NCBI GenBank assembly: GCA_959601025.1
Contig: CAUGOD010000009.1
Location: 1-64,000 of the forward strand
Origin: an uncultured Oscillospiraceae bacterium
Lineage (GTDB): Bacteria; Bacillota; Clostridia; Oscillospirales; Acutalibacteraceae
Direction of reading: 5' to 3'
Length of the DNA stretch: 64,000 nucleotides
How positions within the stretch are numbered: the first letter of the stretch is position 1; each line of letters opens with the position of its first letter. Position numbers and translations under genes: made by a program. Positions 56,711-64,000 of the stretch are shown one piece after another. The notes beneath the pieces were generated by a model. It saw only the letters and a program-made list of their open reading frames with translations. It was not told the origin of the DNA and searched no databases.

Positions 56711-56980
56711 ATGAGTTTATGGCTGCAGATTCTTTTGTGGGTAATCGGCGGAGTTATCGCCCTCGCGGTATGCATCGCGCTGCTCCGCTCCCGGAAGCCG
56801 GTGCGCGGTCTGGTCGGATCGGGAGCGCAGGGAATCTGCGCCCTCGCGGCGGTCAACATCGCCGGAGCCTTCACCGGCGTATCCCTGGGACTGAACCTTT
56901 TTACCGGGATAAGCTGCGTCGTTCTTGGCATTCCCGGCGTCATCACCATGCTGATTGTCAAGCTGATCATGAACGCTTGA
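56711..56980 (+). CDS. bofA: BofA-like inhibitor of pro-sigma-K processing
   Basis: 89 residues with membrane helices at both ends, and the family core LLRSRKPVRGLVGSGAQGICALAAVNIAGAFTGVSLGLNLFT followed by SCVVLGIPGVITMLIVKLI. BofA holds the SpoIVFA-SpoIVFB complex inactive in the outer forespore membrane; a SpoIVFA/SpoIVFB-like pair is encoded at 13.0-14.5 kb of this window. GGAAAGGA precedes the ATG. It follows yaaL, and a terminator closes the unit. Confidence 0.92.
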   Translation: MSLWLQILLWVIGGVIALAVCIALLRSRKPVRGLVGSGAQGICALAAVNIAGAFTGVSLGLNLFTGISCVVLGIPGVITMLIVKLIMNA

Positions 56981-57037
56981 TTCCGGAAAAGCGGGCTTTT
57001 CGTCCGGGCTGTTACGCAATGCACAAAGGAAGAGCCT

Positions 57038-57084
57038 AAAAAAGCACGGTTTCGCGTCTGTAATACGTGAAACCGTGCTTTTTT
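57038..57084. terminator. Bidirectional terminator
   Basis: 19-bp inverted repeat (57038-57056 / 57066-57084, one G-U) with A- and T-runs, between bofA and the convergent DedA gene. Confidence 0.93.
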
Positions 57085-57103
57085 CAGGGATTATACCCCC
57101 GCG

Positions 57104-57769
57104 TTAGCGCTGCTTTTCCTGTTCGCTCTCCGGCGTGTCGGCCCCATTCTCCGCCGCCTTCTTTTTCTTCCGGCGCAAGCAAAACACCGCCACGGCAACC
57201 ACCGCCGCGACGCCGAGGACGATCACACCGACCTTGGAGTAGATATCCATATACCCAGCGATCTTCTCCCACGAGGAGCCTGCCCAGGCCCCGAGCAGGA
57301 CCAAAACGATATTCCAGATACAGGTTCCCACAGCGGTCAGCAGCAAAAACATCGGCAGCGGCATTTTCGCCATGCCGGCGGGAATGGAAATCAGGCTGCG
57401 GATGACCGGGATAAACCGGCAGAAAAAGACGGTCAGCTTGCCCCGCCGGTCAAACCAGCCCTGAGCGCGGCGAACGTCCTCCTTTTTCAGGCGGAGGATT
57501 TTTCCCAGTCTCCCATCCAACCAGTGCTCCAGCCGCTCCTCCGGAAAGCAGCGGCCCACGCCGTACAGCGCCAGCGCGCCGAGCACCGAGCCGATAGTAG
57601 CCGCGATAATCACGCCCCAGGTTGTCATCGTGGTCGTAGTCGTCATAAAGCCGCCGAAGGTCAGGATTACCTCCGACGGGATGGGTGGAAAAATATTTTC
57701 GATCGCAATTAACAGGGCGATAGCGATATAGCCGTATTGCCCCATCAGTTCTTCGATCCAGGCGGTCAT
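57104..57769 (-). CDS. DedA/SNARE-associated family membrane protein
   Basis: 221 residues with the family pattern: ENIFPPIPSEVILTFGGFM near the N-terminus, the re-entrant region and FFCRFIPVIRSLISIPAGMAKM, then helices and a basic tail with KKKKAAENG. DedA proteins are thought to move lipids such as undecaprenyl phosphate or phospholipids across the membrane, or to handle proton-coupled processes. It stands alone on the minus strand and shares the two-way terminator with bofA. Confidence 0.93.
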   Translation of the reverse strand: MTAWIEELMGQYGYIAIALLIAIENIFPPIPSEVILTFGGFMTTTTTMTTWGVIIAATIGSVLGALALYGVGRCFPEERLEHWLDGRLGKILRLKKEDVRRAQGWFDRRGKLTVFFCRFIPVIRSLISIPAGMAKMPLPMFLLLTAVGTCIWNIVLVLLGAWAGSSWEKIAGYMDIYSKVGVIVLGVAAVVAVAVFCLRRKKKKAAENGADTPESEQEKQR

Positions 57770-57949
57770 TGCAGCACCATTCTTTCCTAAAAGTCAGAAA
57801 TTGCGGTCATGCGAATTGCGCTCTTCACACGTTCCTATGGCCCGGCGTTTTTGCTCGTTTGCCCTTTCCGCCGGTTTTCTCTTCTCATAACAGTATACCC
57901 ATTCGTAAGCCGATATCCGGTGTTTCTCCTGACCGACAGTATACAATAA

Positions 57950-57989
57950 CCCCCCGGACGATGCAACCGCCGACGCGCCGTCCGGGGGG
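57950..57989 (-). terminator. Terminator after GT8 gene
   Basis: 11-bp stem CCCCCCGGACG (57950-57960) / CGTCCGGGGGG (57979-57989) with an 18-nt loop, followed on the minus strand by TTATTGTAT. It lies 14 bases after the GT8 stop. Confidence 0.7.
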
Positions 57990-58003
57990 AATTTTACAGG
58001 AAT

Positions 58004-58885
58004 TTAACATTCCTTTTTCTGTTCTTCCGTTATTTCCCGCTTTTGCGGCGTCTCCTCCGCCGGGGGCTCGGGCGGCAGGAGGCGGGCCGCTTCGTCGTAA
58101 AATACCCGGAATTCGCCGTGATAGCCGGGCTTCCACGGCTTGTTTCGGCCGCAGAAGTGAACGACGCGGGTATTCTCCCGCACCCAGTTTAGGGTCCGGC
58201 GGTTTCCGCGATTTTTAGGATTAAGGTTGTACAGGTTCCAGTATTTTTCGTCCAGGTTATACAGCAGCGGGTCAATCGGCAGGATACGGTCCCCGTACAG
58301 CGCGTTCATCACGTCCTGATCCGGCAGAAGAAGAAACGGTTTTTTCCGTTCAATATACGCCAGCACCTCCCATACGTCCTGCTCCGCCCGCAGACGAGGC
58401 AGGTTCATCAGCACCACGCCGGAGTTGACATAGGGCGCGTTCTCCGGCATACCGAGCCGCACCTCGTTGAATTTGCGGAACTGCTCGTGCACATGGGAGG
58501 CGGCGGCATACAGCGACTCCCCCATTTCCAGTTCATACAGCTCCCGCAGCCGGCCGATTACCACCGTATCCGGGTCCAGATACAGCACGCGGTCCAGTTC
58601 CGGGGGCAGAAAACGGGCGGCAAACAGGCGGTAGTACATCTCCCGCGGGTACCGGTAAACGATCGGCGCGTCGGAAAGCGTCTCGTCCGACACCCGAATC
58701 TCCGCCACCGTGCATCGGGCGGGATCCACCGCGGAACGGATGCGGCGGAAATCCTCCTCCCCCATCCGGGAATGCGCCACATAGAGGGTGAAGCTTTCCT
58801 CCGGCTCGGCCGCCATCAGGGAAGCGAGCATCACCCGCAGGGGACCGACATAGCCCGCGTCCAGCGTTACCAGAAGGTTCATCAT
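58004..58885 (-). CDS. Family 8 glycosyltransferase
   Basis: 293 residues with the GT8 markers: N-terminal [22 protein letters not shown], the metal-binding DxD in VLYLDPDTVVIG, PYVNSGVVLMNLPRL, LPDQDVMNALY and the C-terminal VVHFCGRNKPW. Such retaining enzymes add glucose or galactose, often to surface glycans or lipids; acceptor unknown. Its ATG overlaps the ftsH stop by 4 bases (ATGA), so it is translated together with ftsH. Confidence 0.93.
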   Translation of the reverse strand: MMNLLVTLDAGYVGPLRVMLASLMAAEPEESFTLYVAHSRMGEEDFRRIRSAVDPARCTVAEIRVSDETLSDAPIVYRYPREMYYRLFAARFLPPELDRVLYLDPDTVVIGRLRELYELEMGESLYAAASHVHEQFRKFNEVRLGMPENAPYVNSGVVLMNLPRLRAEQDVWEVLAYIERKKPFLLLPDQDVMNALYGDRILPIDPLLYNLDEKYWNLYNLNPKNRGNRRTLNWVRENTRVVHFCGRNKPWKPGYHGEFRVFYDEAARLLPPEPPAEETPQKREITEEQKKEC

Positions 58886-60717
58886 ACGGACGCATCTCCC
58901 TGCTGTCCGTTCAGTATCTGCATAAATTCCTCGCCGGTGATGGTTTCCTTCTCCATCAGGTACTGTGCGAGTTCGTGCAGCTTATCCTGGTTTTCGGAAA
59001 GAATCCTCCGCGCCTTTTCATGCGCCTCTTTGATGAGAGACAGCACCTGGCCGTCGATCCGGGCCGCCGTTTCGGGGGAACAGGTCAGGGACGCATCCCC
59101 GCCAAGATACTGGTTCTCCACCGTCTCCAGCGCCATCATATCGAATTCTTCGCTCATCCCCAGCCGGGTCACCATGGCCCGGGCGAGCTTGGTCGCCTGT
59201 TCAATATCATTGGACGCGCCGGAAGTATACGTGGCGAAGATCAGCTCCTCCGCCGCCCGGCCGCCGGTCAGGGTGGCGATCTTATTGAACGCCTCCTCCC
59301 TCGTCATAAGGTTGCTTTCGTCCTCGGCCACCTGCATGGTGTACCCCAACGCGCCGGAGGTGCGGGGGACAATGGTGATCTTATGCACCGGGGCGGAATT
59401 GTTCTGCTTCGCGGCGACCAGCGCATGGCCGATCTCATGATACGCGACGATCCGCTTCTCCCGCGGGGAGATTACCGCGCCCTTGCGCTGATAGCCGGCG
59501 ATCACCGTTTCCACCGATTCCTCCAGATCCTCCTGCGTAACGACGGCGCGTCCGCATTTCACGGCCCGGAGAGCGCCCTCATTGACGATGTTGGCCAGCT
59601 CCGCGCCGGATGCGCCGGCGGTAGCGCGGGCAACTACGCCGAAATCCACGTTGTCCGCCATCTTCACATTCCGTGCATGGACACGGAGGATCGCCTCCCG
59701 TCCGGCAAGGTCGGGCAACTCCACCGGAATCCGGCGGTCGAACCGTCCCGGACGGAGAAGGGCCTTATCCAACGTCTCCGGCCGATTGGTGGCGGCGAGG
59801 ATCACCACGCCCTTCCTGCCGTCGAAACCGTCCATCTCGGTAAGCAGTTGATTGAGGGTCTGCTCCCTCTCGTCGTTGCTGCCAAGCCCATTGTCCCGTT
59901 TTTTGCCGATGGTGTCGATCTCGTCAATAAAGACGATACAGGGAGCCTTTTCCTGCGCCTGCTTGAACAGGTCGCGCACCTTGGCCGCGCCCATACCGAC
60001 GAACATCTCCACAAATTCGGAGCCGGATATGGAGAAGAAGGGGACGCGCGCCTCCCCCGCGACCGCTTTGGCCAACAGGGTTTTTCCGGTGCCGGGAGGA
60101 CCCACCAGCAACGCTCCCTTGGGCAGAGCGGCGCCGATTTCCGCGTATTTTTGCGGATTATGCAGGAAATCCACGATTTCGGCCAGGGCCTCCTTCGCTT
60201 CGTCCTCCCCGGCTACGTCGGCAAAGGTTTTGCCGGTCTGCGCTTCCACATAAATCTTCGCGTTGCTTTTGCCGAAGGTAAGGGCGTTCCCGCCGCCCAT
60301 CCGCTTTTGCATGGAGCGCAGGAAGAGCTGCCCCAGCAGCACCATCAGCCCGATCGGGAGAATCCAGTATAACAGGAAATTCAGCAGAGGGGAGTTTTCT
60401 TTTGGAATCACTTTGCCGTATTTGACCCCCGCCTCCTCCAGCCGGTTAACGATATCCGGATCGTCCATCCGGCCGGTGATATAAATCTGTTCTTTTCCCT
60501 TTTCGTTATCGGCGGTAAAGGCGATTTTGTCGTCGTCCATCTCCACTTCCTTGACCTCCCCCGCCTTGACACGGGAAAGGAAGGTGCCGTAATCCACCGT
60601 CTCGGTCCGGCTGTTGGCGAATAGCGGCACCAGCAGCGTGTTGAGAAGCAGGATGAGAAGCATCGCAACGACATAATAATAGATCAACGGTTTTTTCGGC
60701 GTTTTTTGCTCCTGCAT
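58882..60717 (-). CDS. ftsH: ATP-dependent zinc metalloprotease FtsH
   Basis: 611 residues: two membrane helices flanking a small external domain (about 10-120), the AAA+ module ([51 protein letters not shown]) and the zinc protease motif HEIGH, with the third ligand region in the C-terminal helical part. It removes damaged membrane and cytoplasmic proteins. TAAGGAGG precedes the ATG. It lies 4 bases after a marR-like gene and overlaps the GT8 gene, so the three share one operon. Confidence 0.97.
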   Translation of the reverse strand: MQEQKTPKKPLIYYYVVAMLLILLLNTLLVPLFANSRTETVDYGTFLSRVKAGEVKEVEMDDDKIAFTADNEKGKEQIYITGRMDDPDIVNRLEEAGVKYGKVIPKENSPLLNFLLYWILPIGLMVLLGQLFLRSMQKRMGGGNALTFGKSNAKIYVEAQTGKTFADVAGEDEAKEALAEIVDFLHNPQKYAEIGAALPKGALLVGPPGTGKTLLAKAVAGEARVPFFSISGSEFVEMFVGMGAAKVRDLFKQAQEKAPCIVFIDEIDTIGKKRDNGLGSNDEREQTLNQLLTEMDGFDGRKGVVILAATNRPETLDKALLRPGRFDRRIPVELPDLAGREAILRVHARNVKMADNVDFGVVARATAGASGAELANIVNEGALRAVKCGRAVVTQEDLEESVETVIAGYQRKGAVISPREKRIVAYHEIGHALVAAKQNNSAPVHKITIVPRTSGALGYTMQVAEDESNLMTREEAFNKIATLTGGRAAEELIFATYTSGASNDIEQATKLARAMVTRLGMSEEFDMMALETVENQYLGGDASLTCSPETAARIDGQVLSLIKEAHEKARRILSENQDKLHELAQYLMEKETITGEEFMQILNGQQGDASV

Positions 60718-60721
60718 GGAT

Positions 60722-61183
60722 TCATGCCTCCTTATGTTTTGGTTTTGACGCCGCGTTCATACGAACCAGCAGAGAATCCAGCGTCCGCAGCCCAACCAGG
60801 ACAGCCTGCGCCTCTTCCTGCTCGCTTTCCATCACCGCGGCGTATTTTTCTTCCAGCTCCCGGCGGACGGTTTCCACCGTTTCCCGGCCTCGTTCGGTCA
60901 GGCCGACCTGGACAACCCGTTCATCCTCCGCCGACCGGACGCGGGAGAGATATCCCTGCTGTTCCATCCGCTTGCACAGAGAAGAGGCGTTGGCTTCCGC
61001 AATATGGAGCTGCCGGCCGAGCCCGCCGACCGTCTGTTTTTCGTCGTACAACGCGAGCAACAGGCGAAGCTGCATCAGCGTCAGCCCATATCGCTCGCAA
61101 AACGGCTGCACCGCCCCGTCCAGATGGTCCATAATCCTCCGGAGAAGCTGAACCGCCTCGCTGCGGAACTTTACGACTTCCAC
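60722..61183 (-). CDS. MarR-family transcriptional regulator
   Basis: 153 residues with the winged-HTH of the MarR family (LTLMQLRLLLALYDEKQTVGGLGRQLHIAEANASSLCKRMEQQGYLSRVRSAEDERVVQVGLTERGRE) and helical dimerisation ends. The start is a GTG at 61183 with AAAGGAGGG 6 bases upstream. It is the first gene before ftsH, and an imperfect dyad overlaps its own -10 box (61255-61289), so self-control together with control of ftsH is likely. Ligand unknown. Confidence 0.93.
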   Translation of the reverse strand: MEVVKFRSEAVQLLRRIMDHLDGAVQPFCERYGLTLMQLRLLLALYDEKQTVGGLGRQLHIAEANASSLCKRMEQQGYLSRVRSAEDERVVQVGLTERGRETVETVRRELEEKYAAVMESEQEEAQAVLVGLRTLDSLLVRMNAASKPKHKEA

Positions 61184-61254
61184 TAACGTCCCTCCTTTAC
61201 CGCCGCGTTCGAATGGGAACCGCGATAGCGCAATAATAGTGATTTCCCTTATCT

Positions 61255-61289
61255 ATTACTTTTTATAAAATATATAAATTATAAGTAAT
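61255..61289. promoter_or_regulatory. Inverted repeat overlapping the marR promoter
   Basis: ATTACTTTTATAA (61255-61267) faces TTATAAGTAAT (61279-61289). It covers the -10 box, a usual place for a MarR operator. The remainder of the 61184-61513 gap holds only the leader on each side; nothing else is recognisable. Confidence 0.6.
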
Positions 61290-61306
61290 TACAGGCTTCA
61301 TGTCAA
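61278..61306 (-). promoter_or_regulatory. Consensus promoter of marR-ftsH-GT8
   Basis: On the minus strand perfect TTGACA (61306-61301), 17-base spacer, perfect TATAAT (61283-61278). Confidence 0.92.
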
Positions 61307-61513
61307 GATATCCAACAGGTATTTTCCGACTTTCCACCTCGTTGGCGATTATCAGTAAAGAACAAGGGGGCTTGCGCAAAACAGCGGTCCCTTTGCCATG
61401 GCGAATTGCCGCAGCTTTCGCCGGCGCGGAACGGACACACAGGCATACAATGGAACAGGTCCGTCCCTTCCGGACGGGGAGTATTTCCGCAAATTTCCAA
61501 AGGAGAATCCGCT

Positions 61514-62074
61514 ATGTCATACGACAGCAAGCGCTGTTCCTTTCCTCCCGGACGGCCAAAGCCGCCCGAACCCCGGCGTCCGCCGGAGCCGCCGCCCGCC
61601 AAGCCCTGCCCACCTCCGCCCGGCCCGGCTTCCTGCCCGCCCTCGGCGCCCACCGCGCCCTGCACCGACACACCCTTTGCCTTCCTGACCCAGAGTGGAC
61701 GGCTGGAGGTCTGCCTGCGGTCGGGAGAAATTCCCTTTTGCGGGGAATGCCTGTTAGGCGCCGGCTTCATCCGGGACGGCGGACGGCTGCGGCTCTTAAT
61801 TCCGGGCATCTACCGGGCGGAATATATCCTCACCTTTCCCGCCCTTCAAACGCTGAACACGGTCTTCAGCCTGCAGGCGGACGGGAGAAACCTTCCCGGT
61901 TCCATCCTGCGGGTATGGAAGCCGCCGGGAAGCGGCTCGGTGACGGTTTCCGCCCAGGTGATCTGGGAATCGGCCTGTCCCTCCATGCTGCGGGTATCCT
62001 CCTCCCGCGCCTTTCGCCTGAACAGTCCCGGCCCCAGCGACACCATGGCCAGCCTGAGCGTATTCCGGCTGTAA
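61514..62074 (+). CDS. Pro-rich protein with beta-sandwich-like C-terminus
   Basis: 186 residues. AAAGGAG lies 8 bases before the ATG at 61514, which decides the start. Residues 12-60 are Pro-rich (PPEPRRPPEPPPAKPCPPPPGP) with several Cys. The C-terminal ~120 residues alternate hydrophobic strands (RLRLLIPGIYRAEYILTFP, NTVFSLQADGRNLPGSILRV, GSVTVSAQVIWE, FRLNSPGPSDTMASLSVFRL) in a way that recalls the TNF/C1q-like domains of exosporium proteins. A spore-surface role is my guess from that layout and from the sporulating host. Confidence 0.6.
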   Translation: MSYDSKRCSFPPGRPKPPEPRRPPEPPPAKPCPPPPGPASCPPSAPTAPCTDTPFAFLTQSGRLEVCLRSGEIPFCGECLLGAGFIRDGGRLRLLIPGIYRAEYILTFPALQTLNTVFSLQADGRNLPGSILRVWKPPGSGSVTVSAQVIWESACPSMLRVSSSRAFRLNSPGPSDTMASLSVFRL

Positions 62075-62112
62075 AGAGGCCGGCGCATAACCAATTCTGC
62101 ACCGGCCTCTTT
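62073..62112. terminator. Bidirectional terminator
   Basis: AAAGAGGCCGG (62073-62083) pairs with CCGGCCTCTTT (62102-62112), between the overlapping ends of two convergent genes. On the plus strand a further TTCAGCTTTT follows; the stem covers both stop codons. Confidence 0.8.
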
Positions 62113-63494
62113 CAGCTTTTCTTATCAGAGGCCGAATCGCTCCAGCGTTTCCTCCCACGGTAATACAGCCGCCCGATTTCCCGGACGACCGCTTCCCCGC
62201 CTCCGGGCAGAACCCGCCCGGCCGCTTCCCGCAGACATTCGTCCGCCCCGGCCACCGCACGGCTATAGTCGGCGGACTCCAGCATGGAAATATCCCGCTC
62301 GCTGTCCCCGAAGACGGCGACCGCCTCGGCGGAAATCCGTGTTTTCAGCTCCTGTACCGCCGCGGGGCGGGTCGCGGCGGCGGAATATACCTCCAGCAGG
62401 GCATAGGCCGGATAATTCGTCTCCGGAAAATGCTCCTGTGCGGAACGGACGACGGTATATATCCCCGCTTCGTCCTGAAAGGCGGCGATTTCCGCCCGCA
62501 GGGTTTCTACCATCCCGGCAGTGTCTACGCAAAGCAGGTACAGTGGTTCATGCCCTTCCGGCAGAGAACTGTAGACATAATGCTTTTGCGGCAAACCCCG
62601 GCGGGCGTAGTACAGCTCCTCTTCGGCCGGGTTGGTGAAGCGGCCGTAATATACATGCAGGGTGTCGTGGATCACGGCGTGGACAAACACGTTCAGCCCC
62701 CGCCGTTCAAACACCTCCATTACCCGCCGGCAGGCGGCGGGCGGAATCGTCTTGCAGTAGAGATAGGAGCCGGCCTTCATATCGTATAATGCCGCCCCGT
62801 TCATGGCGATGACCGGCAGCTTCAGCCGCAGTCCCGCCAGTATGGGAAGGAAAGTGGCCGGCGTACGGCCGGTCGAAACCGTCACCTGCGCCCCCGCTTC
62901 AATCAGCTGGTTCAGGCGTATCTCGGTGGCCGGGGCAATCCGGCCGTTCGGCCCGGTCAGGGTGCCGTCCAGATCGCTGACGAACAGCAGGGCGCGGTTG
63001 TGACGGCGAGGCAGGTGAAAGGCGTTCACTCCCAGGGAAACAAAAATGCCGATCAGCGTGTCCAGCATTCGTTCCAGCGCGAACAGGTACGGATTCACGT
63101 CCGCCGCGTGGGATACCGTGATGCTCATAAACACCACGCAGGTGATATAGGAGGCAGTGGTCTTTTTCACCAGAACGGTGATATAAATTAATACCACGAT
63201 CATCACCGAAATCAGCAGATACCGGAGAACGGGCAGCTCCCCGGGGAAAAGACGCTGCTCCGCCAGAAGAACCAGCATGCCGGCTGCGCCGCCGATCGCG
63301 GTGCCGATCGTCCGGTTCAACGCCACCTTCACACTGTTCGACACATACGGCTGCATACACAGTATGGCGGCGATCGCCGAATAAAACGGCACGCCTTGCT
63401 GTCCGCGGAGCAGATAAATTACAAAGCAAAGGAAAACAGCGACCGCGGATTTGATGATTCGCAGGCCGACCTTCGGCGGTTTGGTAAGCGGCAT
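62112..63494 (-). CDS. Aromatic-acid-exporter-like (FUSC) membrane domain fused to HAD phosphatase
   Basis: 460 residues. The first ~165 hold about four membrane helices in the pattern of the ArAE/FUSC family (GLRIIKSAVAVFLCFVIYLL, PFYSAIAAILCMQPYVSNSVKVALNRTIGTAIGG). Residues ~170-450 are a complete Cof-type HAD phosphatase: LLFVSDLDGTLTGPNGRI (nucleophile Asp), VSTGRTPA, the cap domain, and VAVFGDSERDISMLESADY. The HAD domain would face the cytoplasm. The start is the ATG at 63494 with GGGGGA upstream; a TTG six codons earlier is less likely. No promoter is obvious; repeat copy C begins about 60 bases upstream on the other strand. Confidence 0.85.
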   Translation of the reverse strand: MPLTKPPKVGLRIIKSAVAVFLCFVIYLLRGQQGVPFYSAIAAILCMQPYVSNSVKVALNRTIGTAIGGAAGMLVLLAEQRLFPGELPVLRYLLISVMIVVLIYITVLVKKTTASYITCVVFMSITVSHAADVNPYLFALERMLDTLIGIFVSLGVNAFHLPRRHNRALLFVSDLDGTLTGPNGRIAPATEIRLNQLIEAGAQVTVSTGRTPATFLPILAGLRLKLPVIAMNGAALYDMKAGSYLYCKTIPPAACRRVMEVFERRGLNVFVHAVIHDTLHVYYGRFTNPAEEELYYARRGLPQKHYVYSSLPEGHEPLYLLCVDTAGMVETLRAEIAAFQDEAGIYTVVRSAQEHFPETNYPAYALLEVYSAAATRPAAVQELKTRISAEAVAVFGDSERDISMLESADYSRAVAGADECLREAAGRVLPGGGEAVVREIGRLYYRGRKRWSDSASDKKS

Positions 63495-63555
63495 GGAGAT
63501 TCCCCCGGTCAAAGCAGAATAAAGCAGGCATGTTATTTTGAAACATAGCGGTATT

Positions 63556-63705
63556 TATGGTATAATGCCGTTTAGGAAAAACGCGACAGCGTTTTTCGAT
63601 GCGCCGCCGGAAAAGGCCAACAGAGAACCTGGCCGGGCGGCGCTATGGTATAATGTCGTCACACGCCGCCGGATAAGGCTGGCAGAGAACCCGGCCGGGC
63701 GGCGC
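63556..63705 (+). repeat. Dispersed promoter-hairpin repeat, copy C (tandem pair) upstream of YjbR-like gene
   Basis: Unit C1: TATGGTATAAT (63556-63566), hairpin GAAAAACGC-gaca-GCGTTTTTC (63576-63597), GCGCCGCC (63601-63608) pairing with the closing GGGCGGCGC, with CAGAGAACC between. Unit C2: TATGGTATAAT (63644-63654), then CGCCGCCGGATAAGG..., CAGAGAACC and GGGCGGCGC (to 63705), lacking the small hairpin. The boxes are 88 bases apart. Confidence 0.88.
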
Positions 63706-63725
63706 AGCAGGAAGGAGCGAACCCC

Positions 63726-64000
63726 ATGTCCATGACCCGGCGGGAAATAATAGATTACTGTCTGACCTTTCCCGACGCCTACGAAGATTATCCTTTTGAC
63801 GAGGAGACGCCGTTCCTGCGGCGGCGTTCCAACCAACGGGGCTTCGCCCTAATTCTGAACGTCCGCGGGCAGGAATGCGTCAACCTGAAGTGTCAGCCGG
63901 ACCGCGCCGAGCTGTATCGGCTGGTCTACGCGGACGTAACCCCGGGCTTCCATATGAATAAAACCCACTGGAACACGGTGCGGATCGGCGGGGACGTGCC
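63726..64000 (+). CDS. MmcQ/YjbR family protein (3' partial)
   Basis: The first 91 residues are inside the window: MTRREIIDYCLTFPDAYEDYPFDEETPFLRRR, NVRGQECVNLKCQPDRAELYR and PGFHMNKTHWNTVRI match the YjbR (CyaY-like) family, small proteins of about 120 residues with a suggested DNA-binding role. AGGAAGGAG lies 8 bases before the ATG. The gene begins 20 bases after repeat copy C, whose last TATAAT would give a leader of about 65 bases, so the repeat is its likely promoter. Confidence 0.85.
   Translation, partial: MSMTRREIIDYCLTFPDAYEDYPFDEETPFLRRRSNQRGFALILNVRGQECVNLKCQPDRAELYRLVYADVTPGFHMNKTHWNTVRIGGDV

Overview
The window looks like chromosome of a GC-rich, spore-forming member of the Clostridia (Oscillospiraceae/Ruminococcaceae-like). 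The support is a T-box before alaS, a CIRCE/HrcA-type groESL operon, an IspH-S1 fusion, sporulation genes (spoIVA, sipL, a SpoIVFA/SpoIVFB-like pair, yaaL-bofA), Thr-rich surface linkers and many small zinc-ribbon membrane proteins. There is no prophage, CRISPR array or intact insertion sequence. Most genes are ordinary housekeeping genes on the minus strand.

Layout. 1-3.9 kb (+): flotillin end, zinc-ribbon membrane protein, DUF975 protein, aldehyde dehydrogenase. 3.9-12.9 kb (mostly -): a small HTH protein, a broken XRE repressor, mscL with an added zinc ribbon, an exonuclease, HIT protein, T-box-alaS, TM2 protein, ABC-F ATPase, TauE/SafE. 13.0-17.7 kb (-): sporulation cluster. 17.8-22.1 kb: a truncated GNAT gene, a surface PIG-L deacetylase, tRNA-Asp/tRNA-Thr, and an HTH-TM-DD-carboxypeptidase fusion. 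22.4-25 kb: MacB-like permease and MacA-like protein. 25.1-34.8 kb (-): purine operon purE-C-F2-F-M-N-O-H-D with an attenuator-type leader. 35-37 kb: groESL. 37.2-43 kb (-): ispH-S1, plsC, cmk, HI0933-type flavoprotein, RpiR regulator. 43.2-50.8 kb (-): membrane protein, J-protein, DUF5685 protein, uvrA, uvrB. 51.7-57 kb: SGNH hydrolase, SLOG protein, sirtuin, YgjP-type peptidase, yaaL-bofA. 57.1-64 kb: DedA, GT8, ftsH, marR, Pro-rich surface protein, exporter-HAD fusion, start of a YjbR-like gene.

The two most unusual observations are these. (1) A dispersed hairpin repeat of about 90 bp, often in tandem pairs, carries an extended -10 box (TATGGTATAAT). It occurs at four loci, each time just upstream of a gene and pointing into it (uvrB, SGNH hydrolase, GNAT, YjbR-like). 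At the GNAT locus the repeat has become the promoter, ribosome-binding site, start codon and first ~21 codons of a truncated gene. (2) A single membrane protein (20611-22149) joins a cytoplasmic Cro/CI-type DNA-binding domain, one membrane segment, and an external DD-carboxypeptidase with all three catalytic motifs; a dyad in its own leader could be its operator. Further points of interest are a 33-codon leader ORF plus attenuator before purE, a PurF paralogue without its catalytic Cys, and bacterial IMP synthesis done by a PurO-type cyclohydrolase plus a stand-alone AICAR transformylase.
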